A stretch of 64,000 nucleotides of DNA from Roseibium aggregatum IAM 12614 (GTDB taxonomy: Bacteria; Pseudomonadota; Alphaproteobacteria; Rhizobiales; Stappiaceae). The notes beneath the pieces are model-generated. The model had not been told where the DNA came from and searched no databases. It saw nothing but the letters and a program-made list of their open reading frames with translations. Both the position numbers and the translations under genes were made by a program. Positions 1 through 8,720 of this stretch are shown piece after piece (the stretch's first letter is position 1; each line of letters starts with the position of its first letter). Location: contig NZ_AAUW01000002.1 of the NCBI RefSeq assembly GCF_000168975.1, positions 310,001 to 374,000 on the forward strand, given 5' to 3'.

Positions 1-86
1 CCGGGGAGCGCGAAGGCAACCGGGAAACCGGACCCAAGCGCGATCGCCATCAGAACGACGAGGAGAAGAAGGAAAAAGAGTTCCAT
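1..86 (-). CDS. TRAP transporter large permease (DctM), N-terminal fragment
   Basis: Only the first 28 or so codons lie in the window; the gene runs off the left edge. The translation begins MELFFLLLLVVLMAIALG and continues into another hydrophobic stretch, as expected of the first membrane helix of the DctM/TRAP-M 12-helix subunit. It starts 21 bp after the stop of the small permease and reads in the same direction as the small permease and binding protein, completing the P-Q-M order. The DctM identity rests mostly on this context, because the fragment itself is short. Confidence 0.7.
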   Translation of the reverse strand, partial: MELFFLLLLVVLMAIALGSGFPVAFALP

Positions 87-107
87 ATCAAGCGGTCTCG
101 TCAGGCT

Positions 108-1142
108 CTATTGAACAGTGTGGCTGTCATGATCCCGGCCGCCCGGTTCGCCGCGAATGTCGGCAACCGCGTCCAGGAAATAGGCCACGAACTGGATCAT
201 CATGGAAACGGCGAAGACGCCAAGGAAACCCGCCATGAGATATTTCACGTAAAGACCGAAACCGGCCTGCGTGGTCTCGTAGGTCAGGATCGGGCTGTTG
301 ATGATGTTCTGCTTGCCGCCCATGCCGATGACCAGGATGACGGTGCAAAGGCTGATGCCGAGCACGACGGACCCGACGGCATTGACGATGCCCTTGGCCC
401 TCGTCGACATGCCCGCGTAAAGGATGTCGACCCGCACATGACCTTCCTCCAGCAGCGTGTAGGCACTGGCGAACAGAAACAGCGCCGCATACCAGAACCG
501 GACAAGATCGGCGAGAAAGGCCTGCTCGTAGGAGAACACGAAGCGGCCGATCACGATCATCAGTTCGGCCGCAACCACCAGCAGCGCGAGCCAGGTGAAG
601 CCGAGCGTGCGCGTGAAGGCTGCGATCACGAGGGACAGTGCGATCAGCGGCATATGCAGATAAGGACCGCGGAACTGGGACTTGCCGAGATCGTCGGCGA
701 GCGCCTGCCCGACGACATCGGGCAGAAAGCCCTCGATGCGCAGGAACGAGATCGCGCTGTCGACCAGCCCGACGATCAGCACGGCAAAGAAGCAGGCCCT
801 GATCAGATAGGCGTTGATGTTGCTGATGCGGACGCTGTCTTCACGCAGCGTGTTCCCATTCGTCCGCACATAGCCGAAGGCCAGCAGCATCAGCGCCGCA
901 TAAAGCGCAAGCTGCACCCAGGACCACAGGATCGGCATGGAGCCGTTGGCCGCGCCGCCGAAGATGGGTGCGATACCTGGAAGGTCTTGCCAGTAGGTCA
1001 GGTAGTTGTTGAGCAGATACGCCGTCATGATCGCCAATACGATCCAGCCGCACAGGCGGAAGAAGCGGGCGCTCTCCGGCGAGGCTTGACCACCGGAATT
1101 CATAACAGGCGAGCCGTCTTGAACATTGTCCAAGGCCGTCAT
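108..1142 (-). CDS. TRAP transporter small permease (DctQ family, long form)
   Basis: Small membrane subunit of a tripartite ATP-independent periplasmic transporter, which links the binding protein to the large permease. At 344 residues it is about twice the usual DctQ length. Residues 1-190 add several extra hydrophobic helices, and the DctQ-like four-helix domain occupies about 190-325, including RFWYAALFLFASAYTLLEEG and HVRVDILYAGM. Such long forms accompany TakP-type binding proteins. The gene lies between the binding protein and the DctM fragment and is separated from the former by a stem-loop. The start is the first ATG; an in-frame ATG 13 codons later is possible because neither has a strong ribosome site. 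Confidence 0.85.
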   Translation of the reverse strand: MTALDNVQDGSPVMNSGGQASPESARFFRLCGWIVLAIMTAYLLNNYLTYWQDLPGIAPIFGGAANGSMPILWSWVQLALYAALMLLAFGYVRTNGNTLREDSVRISNINAYLIRACFFAVLIVGLVDSAISFLRIEGFLPDVVGQALADDLGKSQFRGPYLHMPLIALSLVIAAFTRTLGFTWLALLVVAAELMIVIGRFVFSYEQAFLADLVRFWYAALFLFASAYTLLEEGHVRVDILYAGMSTRAKGIVNAVGSVVLGISLCTVILVIGMGGKQNIINSPILTYETTQAGFGLYVKYLMAGFLGVFAVSMMIQFVAYFLDAVADIRGEPGGRDHDSHTVQ

Positions 1143-1177
1143 CGTGGCTGTGCCTTTTTGTCTTTGTCAATGAAGAA

Positions 1178-1199
1178 GGGACGGGATTTCTCCCGCCCC
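1178..1199 (-). other. Intercistronic stem-loop between binding-protein and permease genes
   Basis: Read on the minus strand, a GC-rich 9-bp stem (one G-U pair) closes a GAAA tetraloop just after the binding-protein stop codon, and no T-tract directly follows it on that strand. Hairpins at this place commonly protect the binding-protein mRNA or partially terminate, so that the binding protein is made in excess of the membrane subunits. The structure is seen directly; the function is inferred. Confidence 0.5.
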
Positions 1200-1217
1200 T
1201 TTTTATCGCTCTGCCAG

Positions 1218-2318
1218 TTACTTCGGAATGCCGAGGTAACGGTTACGCTTGTTGCTGTAGGCGATATCGGCGATTGCCATGTAGCTGCCGATTTCCTGAC
1301 GCGCGTTGATGACGCTCTCGAAGATCTTCTTGGACAGCGCGGAATGATCCATCGCTTCTTCCAGAACTTCCTGAGCGGCTTCACCGAAGCTGTCGTAGAT
1401 CTCGTCGGAGAACTCACGAAGTTCGACGCCGTGCTCGTTGATCAGACGGCTCAGGTACTTACCGTTGTTGGCATTGGTTTCAGCCATCGTGTTGGAGTTT
1501 TCTTCCGCACACGCTGCAACGATGATCTGCTGATCGACCTTGTCGAGGCCGTCCCAGAATGCCTTGTTCATGCCCAGAGCAAGCATTGCGCCCGGCTCGT
1601 GCATGCCCGGATAGTAGTAGTACTTGGCAGCTTCGTAGAACTTCATGAAGTAGTCGTTGAACGGACCAACCCACTCGGTCGCATCGATAGCGCCGGAAAC
1701 AAGGTTTTCGTAGATCTGGCCGCCCGGCAGGGACACCGGAGACGCGCCGAGTTTCGCCATGACGTCGCCGCCCTGACCCGGAATACGCATCTTCAGACCC
1801 TTCAGGTCGTCAGCGGTTTCGATTTCCTTGTTGAACCAGCCGCCCATCTGAACGCCGGTGTTGCCCATGGCGAAGTTCTTCAGGCCGAATTCACCAGCCA
1901 GCTCATCCCACAGTTCCTGGCCGCCGCCGTATTTGATCCAGGCGTCCATTTCAGCCTGGGTCAGGCCGAACGGCACGGCAGTGAAGGCTGCCCAGCCCGG
2001 ATGCTTGCCTTTCCAGTAGTAGTCGGCGCCGATGTAGGCCTGTGCGTTGCCGGAAGCGACTTCGTCGAAGGAGTCAAATGCTCCGACGCGTTCGCCAGCG
2101 GCGAAATACTGAACATTGAGGCGGCCTGCGGTCAGCTCTGCAATACGGGCTGCCAGGCGCTGTGCCGGAATGCCGAGACCCGGGAAGTCGCGCGGCCAGG
2201 TGGACACGATAACCATTTCCTTGGTGCCCTGCGCGATTGCCGGTGCGGCAAGCAGGGACCCAGCGGCAACACCGCCGGCGCCAATACCAGCCTTTTTGAT
2301 AAACGAACGACGATCCAT
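1218..2318 (-). CDS. TRAP transporter substrate-binding protein (DctP, TakP-like)
   Basis: Periplasmic receptor that captures the substrate for the TRAP permeases. The N-terminus has a twin-arginine-type signal (MDRRSFIKKAG, hydrophobic core, cleavage near APAIAQ). The mature part carries blocks typical of 2-oxoacid receptors of the TakP subfamily, such as ATEWVGPFNDYF and AAKYYYYPGMHEPG. The ligand is therefore probably a small 2-oxo or hydroxy acid, which is an inference from the family. The start at 2318 was chosen over an upstream in-frame codon because GGGAGGAAAC precedes it at proper spacing and it places the signal peptide at the terminus. It is divergent from the two-component genes, which may control it. 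Confidence 0.9.
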   Translation of the reverse strand: MDRRSFIKKAGIGAGGVAAGSLLAAPAIAQGTKEMVIVSTWPRDFPGLGIPAQRLAARIAELTAGRLNVQYFAAGERVGAFDSFDEVASGNAQAYIGADYYWKGKHPGWAAFTAVPFGLTQAEMDAWIKYGGGQELWDELAGEFGLKNFAMGNTGVQMGGWFNKEIETADDLKGLKMRIPGQGGDVMAKLGASPVSLPGGQIYENLVSGAIDATEWVGPFNDYFMKFYEAAKYYYYPGMHEPGAMLALGMNKAFWDGLDKVDQQIIVAACAEENSNTMAETNANNGKYLSRLINEHGVELREFSDEIYDSFGEAAQEVLEEAMDHSALSKKIFESVINARQEIGSYMAIADIAYSNKRNRYLGIPK

Positions 2319-2429
2319 TAGTTTCCTCCCTAATCGGACCCGATTTCGGACCGGGTACACACTTGCACCGATCTCGAAGTATGTCTAGTTGACCGAGCGT
2401 CTGAAGCGCTATTCGTGGTTCTGCGCAGC

Positions 2430-2451
2430 TTCTCAGTAATACTACCGAGAA
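2430..2451. promoter_or_regulatory. Nested palindrome in the divergent TRAP / two-component promoter region
   Basis: TTCTC...GAGAA arms (2430-2434 and 2447-2451) enclose a second palindrome, AGTAATACT (2435-2443). It lies between the divergently read binding-protein gene and the sensor kinase. Position and symmetry suit an operator, possibly for the LuxR-type response regulator encoded next door. No experiment or alignment supports this; it is inferred from symmetry and location. Confidence 0.35.
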
Positions 2452-2507
2452 CCAAGCAAGAGAGATGATCGTTTGGCGCGCAATCGCGCAATAAGAGAGC
2501 AAAATTC

Positions 2508-3869
2508 GTGACCTTCAAGACCAAATTGCTTCTCATCACGATTCTGCCATTGATAGCCGTCTCCGTCCTGATCGGCGCGGCCACCTACTATCAGTCGCGG
2601 GAACTGATCAATACCCAGACGCGGGCGGTGGAACAGCGCATCCTGTCCTACAAGCGTCAGGAAATTCGAAACTACGTCAGTCTTGTCCTCACCTCGATCG
2701 AGCAGATCTACAAGGAGGAACCGGGCGGACGGGAAGCCGCGCAGCAAAGGGTCAAGGAGATCCTTCAACATCTGACCTTCGACTATGACGGCTATTTCTT
2801 CGTCTACACGCTCGACGGCACCAATCTGGTACACCCCAAACTGCCGAAGCTTGTGGGTGGCAACTGGTGGGATCTTCAGGACGACAACGGCGACTTCGTC
2901 ATCCGCAACCTGATCGAGGCCGCCAAGAACGGTGGCGGCTTCCATCAGTATGTCTGGCACAAGCCCTCGACAGGCACGGTAGAGGAAAAGCTCGGCTACG
3001 CCATTCTGCTCGAAAAGTGGGGCTGGATGCTGGGGACTGGCCTTTACACCGACGATATCGCCCGCGAAGTGACCGCCATCCGCACGGATTTTGCCCGCTC
3101 CATCCGCCAGACCCTGTTCGTGACCTTCATGATCACGCTCGCAGCCATCGTCATCGCCGGCTTCCTCATTGCCGGGGTGCGTTTTTCCGAGCAACGTTTT
3201 GCCGACAGCAAACTGAAGGAGCTGACCAACCGGATTTTCCAGGTGCAGGAACAGGAGCGCAAGCGTGTGTCCACCGAGCTGCACGACAGTATTTCCCAGC
3301 TTCTGGTATCTGTGCGCTATGGTGTGGAAATGATCCACAGCGAGGCCAACCGTGAACCTGAGCTTCAGGCCCAGGCAGCCAAATGCCTGAAGACACTGGA
3401 TGGAACAATTGCCGAGGTCAGGCGGATATCACGAGATCTCAGACCCAGCGTTCTTGATGACATGGGCCTCGCCGCCGCCCTCGGCAGTCTCGGCAAGGAG
3501 TTCCAGAATCAGTCCGGCATCACCGTCAACGTCCAGGCCGAACAATGTCACAGCCGCTTGTCGGAAGGCGCCAAGACTGCGCTCTACCGCGTTGTGCAGG
3601 AGTGCATGACAAATGTCGCACGCCACTCCCACGCCAGCGAGGTCGCAATCTCCCTCAAGGTCGGCGTGCAGCAACTCGTCCTCTCGGTTGAGGACAACGG
3701 CGTCGGCCTTCCACGACCTTTGCCGAAATCCGGTGGCCTCGGCTTCCGTAACATGCGGGAGCGGATCGAGACCTACGGCGGCCGGTTAACCCTGAGCCGG
3801 CGTGCTTCCGGCGGAACCCGTATTAAAGTCCAGATGCCGCTCGACAATGCGGCGGCAAAAGCGGCATGA
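2508..3869 (+). CDS. Cache-domain sensor histidine kinase (NarL/DegS type)
   Basis: Membrane sensor kinase. Residues about 7-27 form the first membrane helix. A periplasmic single-Cache domain follows (about 35-190, with YFFVYTLDGTNLVHP and WGWMLGTGLY), then a second helix (about 203-224). The HisKA_3 dimerisation region has the phospho-accepting His near 259 (STELHDSISQ), and an HATPase_c domain holds VEDNGVGLP and GGLGFRNMRERI. Cache domains of this kind bind small organic acids, matching the adjacent TRAP system. The start is GTG at 2508. The partner regulator begins 7 bp after the stop, so the two are co-transcribed. Confidence 0.9.
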   Translation: MTFKTKLLLITILPLIAVSVLIGAATYYQSRELINTQTRAVEQRILSYKRQEIRNYVSLVLTSIEQIYKEEPGGREAAQQRVKEILQHLTFDYDGYFFVYTLDGTNLVHPKLPKLVGGNWWDLQDDNGDFVIRNLIEAAKNGGGFHQYVWHKPSTGTVEEKLGYAILLEKWGWMLGTGLYTDDIAREVTAIRTDFARSIRQTLFVTFMITLAAIVIAGFLIAGVRFSEQRFADSKLKELTNRIFQVQEQERKRVSTELHDSISQLLVSVRYGVEMIHSEANREPELQAQAAKCLKTLDGTIAEVRRISRDLRPSVLDDMGLAAALGSLGKEFQNQSGITVNVQAEQCHSRLSEGAKTALYRVVQECMTNVARHSHASEVAISLKVGVQQLVLSVEDNGVGLPRPLPKSGGLGFRNMRERIETYGGRLTLSRRASGGTRIKVQMPLDNAAAKAA

Positions 3870-3876
3870 TAAAAAG

Positions 3877-4545
3877 ATGACAGTTCATTCACCTTCACCG
3901 CGCTCGTTCACCAGGCCCATCCGCGTATTGCTGGCAGACGACCATGAACTGGTTCGCGATGGCATCCGGGCCCGGCTTCAAAAGGTGGCTGACCTCGAAG
4001 TGGTCGGTGAAGCAACGAACGGTCGAGAAGCCCTGACGCTCGCCCATGATCTGCGCCCGGACGTTCTCCTGATGGATGTGTCCATGCCGGTGATGAACGG
4101 GCTGGAAGCGGCAACGCAGATGCGCAAGTTGCTGCCCGAAATCGCGGTACTGATCCTGTCGGTCTACGATAACCCGGAATATGTGCGCGGCGTCGTGCAG
4201 GCAGGCGCGCGCGGCTACATCCTGAAGGATATTTCAGCCGCCGAGATGATCACCGCCATCACCAGCGTCGCCAGTGGCGGTTATTATTTCTCCTCCGCGG
4301 TTGGCCCGACCCTCGTCGGCGCCGGCACCTCCGCGCCGGTGGAAGACCCTTACGGCCTGACCGACCGGGAGCGCCAGGTTCTGACGGCCATTGCCAGGGG
4401 ACAACCCAACAAGGAAGTCGCCAAGGAACTGGGCATCAGCGTGCGCACGGTCGAATCCCACCGCCTGAACCTGCGTGAGAAGGTCGGCAACAAGAATGCC
4501 GCCCAGCTCTACAAGGTCGCGCAGGATCTGGGATTGCTGGACTGA
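3877..4545 (+). CDS. LuxR/NarL-family response regulator
   Basis: Cytoplasmic transcription factor paired with the upstream kinase. The receiver domain (about 15-130) has the acidic pair DD near residue 21, the phospho-acceptor Asp67 in LLMDVSMP and Lys117 in YILKD. The C-terminal LuxR helix-turn-helix has LTDRERQVLTAIARG and GISVRTVESHRLNL. The ATG at 3877 was preferred because a longer reading would overlap the kinase and add a non-homologous tail. The likely target is the divergent TRAP operon. A 57-bp palindromic repeat follows 20 bp after the stop and may act as its 3' stem-loop. Confidence 0.9.
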   Translation: MTVHSPSPRSFTRPIRVLLADDHELVRDGIRARLQKVADLEVVGEATNGREALTLAHDLRPDVLLMDVSMPVMNGLEAATQMRKLLPEIAVLILSVYDNPEYVRGVVQAGARGYILKDISAAEMITAITSVASGGYYFSSAVGPTLVGAGTSAPVEDPYGLTDRERQVLTAIARGQPNKEVAKELGISVRTVESHRLNLREKVGNKNAAQLYKVAQDLGLLD

Positions 4546-4565
4546 TCCGGCTCGGCTAAATCTGT

Positions 4566-4622
4566 TAGGGTGTGGACCCATTTCTCATGCCATTTCGTCT
4601 TCATTTATGGGTCCACACCCTA
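4566..4622. repeat. Short MITE-like palindromic repeat (copy 1)
   Basis: A 57-bp unit has perfect 14-bp terminal inverted repeats, TAGGGTGTGGACCC at 4566-4579 and its complement at 4609-4622. Its right 43 bp match the right end of the larger copy at 20737-21003 at all but two positions. Both copies have TA at each outer end, as left by Tc1/mariner-IS630-type transposition. This copy looks like an internally deleted or minimal form. Confidence 0.75.
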
Positions 4623-4668
4623 GCCAAACTCTTCCGGAGACGCGGGTCTCCCATCTGACAGGCATAAA

Positions 4669-5427
4669 ATGACCAAACCACTCGTCCTGGTAACCGCCGA
4701 CGTGAAAACCATCGAAGGCTACAACTGGCACGCAGCAACCTCGACGTATCTGCAGGCCGTCCTGAAAGGCTCCGACGCCATCCCGATGATCCTGCCGTCC
4801 CTCGGCGCTGATCTGGATCTGGATGCCGCTCTGGATCAGGTCGACGGCGTGCTGGCGACCGGATCCCGCTCCAATGTCAATCCGGAGCTTTACGGCGAAG
4901 AACCGACGGAAGAGAACGGTCCTTACGATCCGTCCCGCGATTCCACGACATTGCCGTTGCTCAAACGCGCTGTCGAACGCGGCATTCCCGTCTTTGCCAT
5001 CTGCCGCGGCATGCAGGAATTGAATGTTGCCCTTGGCGGCACCCTGCTGACCGAGATCCAGACCCTTGATGGCCGGGGCGATCACCGCGCGCCGACATCC
5101 GAACGTCAGGACGAACGTTTCCGGATCGCTCACCCGGTGGAAGTCGCAGCCGGTAGCTGCCTGGCAGCCGTTGTGGGCGACGAGCCGATTGAAGTGAACT
5201 CGCTCCACCGTCAGGCCGTCGGCAAATTGGGCAATGGAATGATCATGGAAGCGGAAGCCGAGGACGGCACGATCGAGGCTGCCTCCATCAAGGACAGCCC
5301 CGGCTATGTGCTGGCAACCCAGTGGCACCCGGAATATTGGGTGTCCACGGACGGCCCGTCAAAAAAGCTGTTCGCGGCCTTCGGGGATGCCGCACGCGCC
5401 TACCGTGTGAAACGTCTGGGACTGTGA
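4669..5427 (+). CDS. Gamma-glutamyl-gamma-aminobutyrate hydrolase family protein (class I glutamine amidotransferase-like, C26)
   Basis: Predicted cytoplasmic peptidase C26 enzyme, which hydrolyses gamma-glutamyl amide bonds. The nucleophile elbow is FAICRGMQELNVALGG with Cys near residue 110, and the catalytic His is in ATQWHPEYW near 222. Substrate-loop blocks such as NPELYGEEP are typical of PuuD-like proteins, and the 252-residue length fits the family. PuuD acts in putrescine breakdown, but no other putrescine genes are adjacent, so the exact substrate is open. The start is the ATG just downstream of the palindromic repeat; the ribosome site is weak. Confidence 0.85.
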   Translation: MTKPLVLVTADVKTIEGYNWHAATSTYLQAVLKGSDAIPMILPSLGADLDLDAALDQVDGVLATGSRSNVNPELYGEEPTEENGPYDPSRDSTTLPLLKRAVERGIPVFAICRGMQELNVALGGTLLTEIQTLDGRGDHRAPTSERQDERFRIAHPVEVAAGSCLAAVVGDEPIEVNSLHRQAVGKLGNGMIMEAEAEDGTIEAASIKDSPGYVLATQWHPEYWVSTDGPSKKLFAAFGDAARAYRVKRLGL

Positions 5428-5450
5428 CACCGCCCTGAGGCGAATGAGCA

Positions 5451-7385
5451 TCAGCCCCAGCCGAGCGTTGCAATCAGCAATGTGAGGCCCAGCAGGAAGA
5501 CAATGGCTGCGCCGACGATCTCGATCGTCCGGTGAACCTTCTGCGCCATCGGGCTGCCTTCGCCGAAAAGCCGCACGGCAAGTTCCTTGGCCCCGACCGC
5601 CATGCCGGCTAGCAGCGAAACGGTGATCCCGGTTCCGACCGCCATCGCCAGCGTGGAGGCGATGCCGGCGGCTATCATGCCCTGGGACAGAGCGAACACC
5701 AGAACCACCAGCGCGCCGGTGCAGGGCCGCAGTCCCACCGCGAAAATGATCGACACCGCCCGGCCAAGGGTAATCCTGCCCTGCAGCATGTCTGGCGTCG
5801 GCGCATGGGCATGACCGCAGGTCGCGCAGACACCATCTGCACCGATTTCATGGTGATGGTCATGATGGTGGTGATGATCGTGAGGGTGATGGTGGCCATC
5901 ATGGCCATGGTGAGCATGACCGTGGTGACCGGCAGCCGACGCCCCCGCAAGGGCGAACTCGGAGCCCGACTGCCGCGCGGCCAGGCCGACCGCCAGCGGA
6001 CGGAGCGCCTTCTGCCACAACAGCCAGCCCCCGAGGCCTGTGATCAGCACATAGGACCCGATTTCAAACCACCGCGCTGTGTCCTGTATCGCGATGCTGG
6101 TGAGATTGAAGACCACAGCCAGACCGCCAACCAGCACGATAGCGGTTACCGCCTGGGCGAAGGCCGAAGCAAACGAGAGAATGATCCCCTTGCGCAGGGT
6201 CTCGTTGTTGGCAACCACATAGGACGTGATGATCGCCTTGCCGTGCCCCGGGCCCGCCGCATGGAAAATGCCATAGGCGAAGGAAAGCCCCATCAGCAGC
6301 CAGGCGGCATGCGGATTGTTGCGGAAGGACCTGAGGCTTGCGACCAGTGCCTGGTAGAATTCTTTTTGCTTGACCGCAATCGTGCCGAAAATCGTATCCA
6401 GGAAGCCGGCCTTCGGCGCGGCCACCTGTTGTTCCGCCGGTTTTGCCGTATCAAGCGCGGCCGTGATTGCAGCGGCCGCATCACTTGGCGGGGTTGCGGC
6501 GCTGGAGGCGGTATCGGTGGGGGTCGATGCGGTGTCCGGCGTCACCGCCTGCGGTGTTTCCGGCGAGGCGGTCGAGGCAGCTATGGCATCGCCGCAGGCA
6601 ACCAGCATCTGGTTGACCTGCGAAGCGGCGACGGACTGAAGCTCGGGCGGAAGGTCCCTCTGGTCGGCGCCGATCTGCGCAAGCGCATAGGCTTCGGCAT
6701 CGTCGAGGGGCGGCGGCTCCTTACGGCTCACACGGCAGGTGCCTGGTGCGTTTTTCGTTCCCAGTGCGTCTTCACCGGCACCGAAGCGAAAATCGACATA
6801 ATACGTCGGGTCGTAGACATCGAGCGTGATCAGGTTCTTGGCGTCGCTGGGCTGTTTGAACGGCAAGGTGAAATGCAGTTCCAAGAGGTCCACATCTTCC
6901 GGCATGGAGCCGCCGTTCATGCGGACGTCTTCCTCCATGGCCTCAAAGTCCTCGGGTTTCATCACCCAATAGTCCTTGAGTGGAACCTTGACCACTTCCA
7001 GCCAGTAGTCCGTCGGGGCGTCGAAATCGAACTCGACACGGGTGTTGTCGCCGAAGGTGAAATAGCCGTAGTCGGCCATGCTCTCCACATTCACCTTTGC
7101 CAGCTCGCTCAACTCCTCGCGGGAGTAATGACCGTCGCCGTCCTTGTCGAAGCCCTGGATTGCGAATGCGGAAAAGGCATCGTCGAAACGAAACACATGC
7201 TGAAGGGCAACCGCCTGTCCGGCATCGTCGAAAACCAGCTTGCTTCTGGCCTCAACGAAGACATGCGGATGCGCGCTGGCGCTCGAAAGAGCAGCCATCA
7301 AAAAGCCCAGGCCGAGCAGAAAACGGCGAGAGGCCGCAGGTAGAATCTTGGCCGTGAAGGCGGAAAGCAAGCGCAACGGGGTCAC
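5451..7385 (-). CDS. DUF1007 / NicO-family metal permease fusion (ZevA-ZevB-like)
   Basis: One polypeptide joins two proteins that are separate in many bacteria. After a signal segment ending ALSSASA, the N-terminal half is a periplasmic DUF1007 domain (starting HPHVFVEARSKLVFDD, with an EF-hand-like DKDGDGHYSREEL). The C-terminal half is a NicO/RcnA-type permease with several helices and LRPCTGALVVLVFALSQG. A long His-rich loop (5795-5935 on the DNA) probably binds metal. In Haemophilus, ZevA and ZevB of these families support zinc acquisition, so zinc is the likely metal, though nickel or cobalt is possible. The GTG at 7385 was chosen because an earlier GTG at 7418 would place an operator-like palindrome inside the gene; neither has a clear ribosome site. 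Confidence 0.8.
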   Translation of the reverse strand: MTPLRLLSAFTAKILPAASRRFLLGLGFLMAALSSASAHPHVFVEARSKLVFDDAGQAVALQHVFRFDDAFSAFAIQGFDKDGDGHYSREELSELAKVNVESMADYGYFTFGDNTRVEFDFDAPTDYWLEVVKVPLKDYWVMKPEDFEAMEEDVRMNGGSMPEDVDLLELHFTLPFKQPSDAKNLITLDVYDPTYYVDFRFGAGEDALGTKNAPGTCRVSRKEPPPLDDAEAYALAQIGADQRDLPPELQSVAASQVNQMLVACGDAIAASTASPETPQAVTPDTASTPTDTASSAATPPSDAAAAITAALDTAKPAEQQVAAPKAGFLDTIFGTIAVKQKEFYQALVASLRSFRNNPHAAWLLMGLSFAYGIFHAAGPGHGKAIITSYVVANNETLRKGIILSFASAFAQAVTAIVLVGGLAVVFNLTSIAIQDTARWFEIGSYVLITGLGGWLLWQKALRPLAVGLAARQSGSEFALAGASAAGHHGHAHHGHDGHHHPHDHHHHHDHHHEIGADGVCATCGHAHAPTPDMLQGRITLGRAVSIIFAVGLRPCTGALVVLVFALSQGMIAAGIASTLAMAVGTGITVSLLAGMAVGAKELAVRLFGEGSPMAQKVHRTIEIVGAAIVFLLGLTLLIATLGWG

Positions 7386-7396
7386 CCACTGATCAG

Positions 7397-7413
7397 ATGT
7401 AATAAGTTTACAT
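7397..7413. promoter_or_regulatory. Operator-like palindrome before the metal permease gene
   Basis: ATGTAATAAGTTTACAT is a perfect 6-bp inverted repeat around a 5-bp centre, in AT-rich DNA directly upstream of the presumed permease start. AT-rich palindromes here are typical of Fur-superfamily (Fur, Zur, Mur) control. The match to a known Zur consensus is only general, so the regulator is a guess. Confidence 0.35.
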
Positions 7414-7625
7414 GACACGCAGTGCGTTGTTTGACCAGAGAAGACGGCAGGAAGATGACCGCGACTCTTTCGCAGCGCGAAACGCGAACGGAAAGATTTT
7501 CACAGCTGAGCTCATCACATGGAATGTTTGTGCTCAAATTGGCCATCTACCGAGAAGATAAAAGACATTATTCCCGATATCTGGCCTAAAATATTCACAA
7601 CAATAACCCAATCACCGAGCCAGCT

Positions 7626-8699
7626 ATGAACGCCTTGCATAAATCTGTTCACCACAGCGCCGTTTTCGATCATCCGGAGATGGGCGATCACGAAGACATC
7701 GTTTTCGTCCAGGACAAGGCCACGGGCCTGAAGGCAATCATCGCCGTCCACGATACCACGCTTGGTCCAGCTCTTGGCGGCTGCCGCGTCTGGCCCTACG
7801 AACATCCTGCTGACGCCTTGACGGATGCCCTGCGCCTGTCTCGAGGCATGACCTACAAGAACGCCCTTGCTGGCCTCGATCTCGGTGGCGGCAAGGCTGT
7901 CATCATCGCGGACCCGCGCCGTGACAAGTCCGAGGCTCTGATGGAAGCATTCGGCCGTCATGTGGAGCGCCTGTCCGGCACTTACATCACCGCGGAAGAT
8001 GTCGGCGTGTCACCGGACGACATGGAAGCCGTCGCCCGTCAGACAGACCACGTGCGCGGCACAAAGGCAACCGGCCTCGGCGACCCCTCGCCCTATACGG
8101 CTCTCGGTGTTTTCGAAGGCATCAAGGCATCCGCCAAATTTGTCTTCGGCAGCAGCGATCTGTCCGGCAAGACCGTTTCCGTGCAGGGCCTCGGCCATGT
8201 CGGCTTTGACGTTGCCCGCCAGCTTCACCAAGCCGGCGCAAGGCTCATCGTCTCCGACATTCACGCACCGGCCGTGCTGCGTGCCATTGATGCGTTCGGC
8301 GCCACCGCGGTGGATCCGGCCGAAGCGCATAGGGTCGAGGCAGACATCTTTGTGCCCTGTGCGCTTGGAGCAGGTCTCAACGCCCGCACGGTTCCGCAAA
8401 TCCAGGCCAGGATCGTGGCTGGCGCTGCCAACAACCAGTTGCAGACCCCGGCGGACGGCATAGCGCTGAAAAAGCGCGGCATCCTCTATGCTCCGGATTA
8501 TGCAATCAACGCCGGAGGCGTGATTTCCATCGCGTTGGCAACCGCAAACAGCGGCGACAACGTGGTCCGGGACAAAACCATCGCGATCGGTGAAACCCTG
8601 GCAAAGATCTTCGACCGGGCAGCGCACGAGGACACCACGCCGGAACATGTGGCGGACACGATGGTGGAAGAGCGTCTGGCGAAGGCAAAGGCGGCCTGA
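7626..8699 (+). CDS. Leucine dehydrogenase-type Glu/Leu/Phe/Val dehydrogenase
   Basis: NAD-dependent oxidative deaminase of branched-chain amino acids, giving the 2-oxoacid and ammonia. The N-terminal catalytic domain has GPALGGCRVWPY, then SRGMTYKNALAGLDLGGGKA with the two conserved lysines. The C-terminal Rossmann domain has VQGLGHVGFDVARQL and later AINAGGVI. The 357-residue length is typical of leucine rather than glutamate dehydrogenase, which is longer. It appears to be a single-gene unit, with a stem-loop shortly after the stop. Leu/Val/Phe specificity cannot be settled from sequence alone. Confidence 0.9.
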   Translation: MNALHKSVHHSAVFDHPEMGDHEDIVFVQDKATGLKAIIAVHDTTLGPALGGCRVWPYEHPADALTDALRLSRGMTYKNALAGLDLGGGKAVIIADPRRDKSEALMEAFGRHVERLSGTYITAEDVGVSPDDMEAVARQTDHVRGTKATGLGDPSPYTALGVFEGIKASAKFVFGSSDLSGKTVSVQGLGHVGFDVARQLHQAGARLIVSDIHAPAVLRAIDAFGATAVDPAEAHRVEADIFVPCALGAGLNARTVPQIQARIVAGAANNQLQTPADGIALKKRGILYAPDYAINAGGVISIALATANSGDNVVRDKTIAIGETLAKIFDRAAHEDTTPEHVADTMVEERLAKAKAA

Positions 8700-8720
8700 G
8701 CACCTTTGAAGACTGACAAG

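Noticed and set aside
111..2321. A 736-codon open frame on the plus strand across the TRAP genes
   Set aside because: It mirrors two well-supported genes on the minus strand. The translation is Arg/His/Asp/Gln-rich with no domain, as GC-rich antisense frames are.
5790..5940. Simple His/Asp/Gly-coding repeats as DNA repeats
   Set aside because: They are codon runs for His-rich metal-binding loops (also at 12410-12545), not a separate repeat element.
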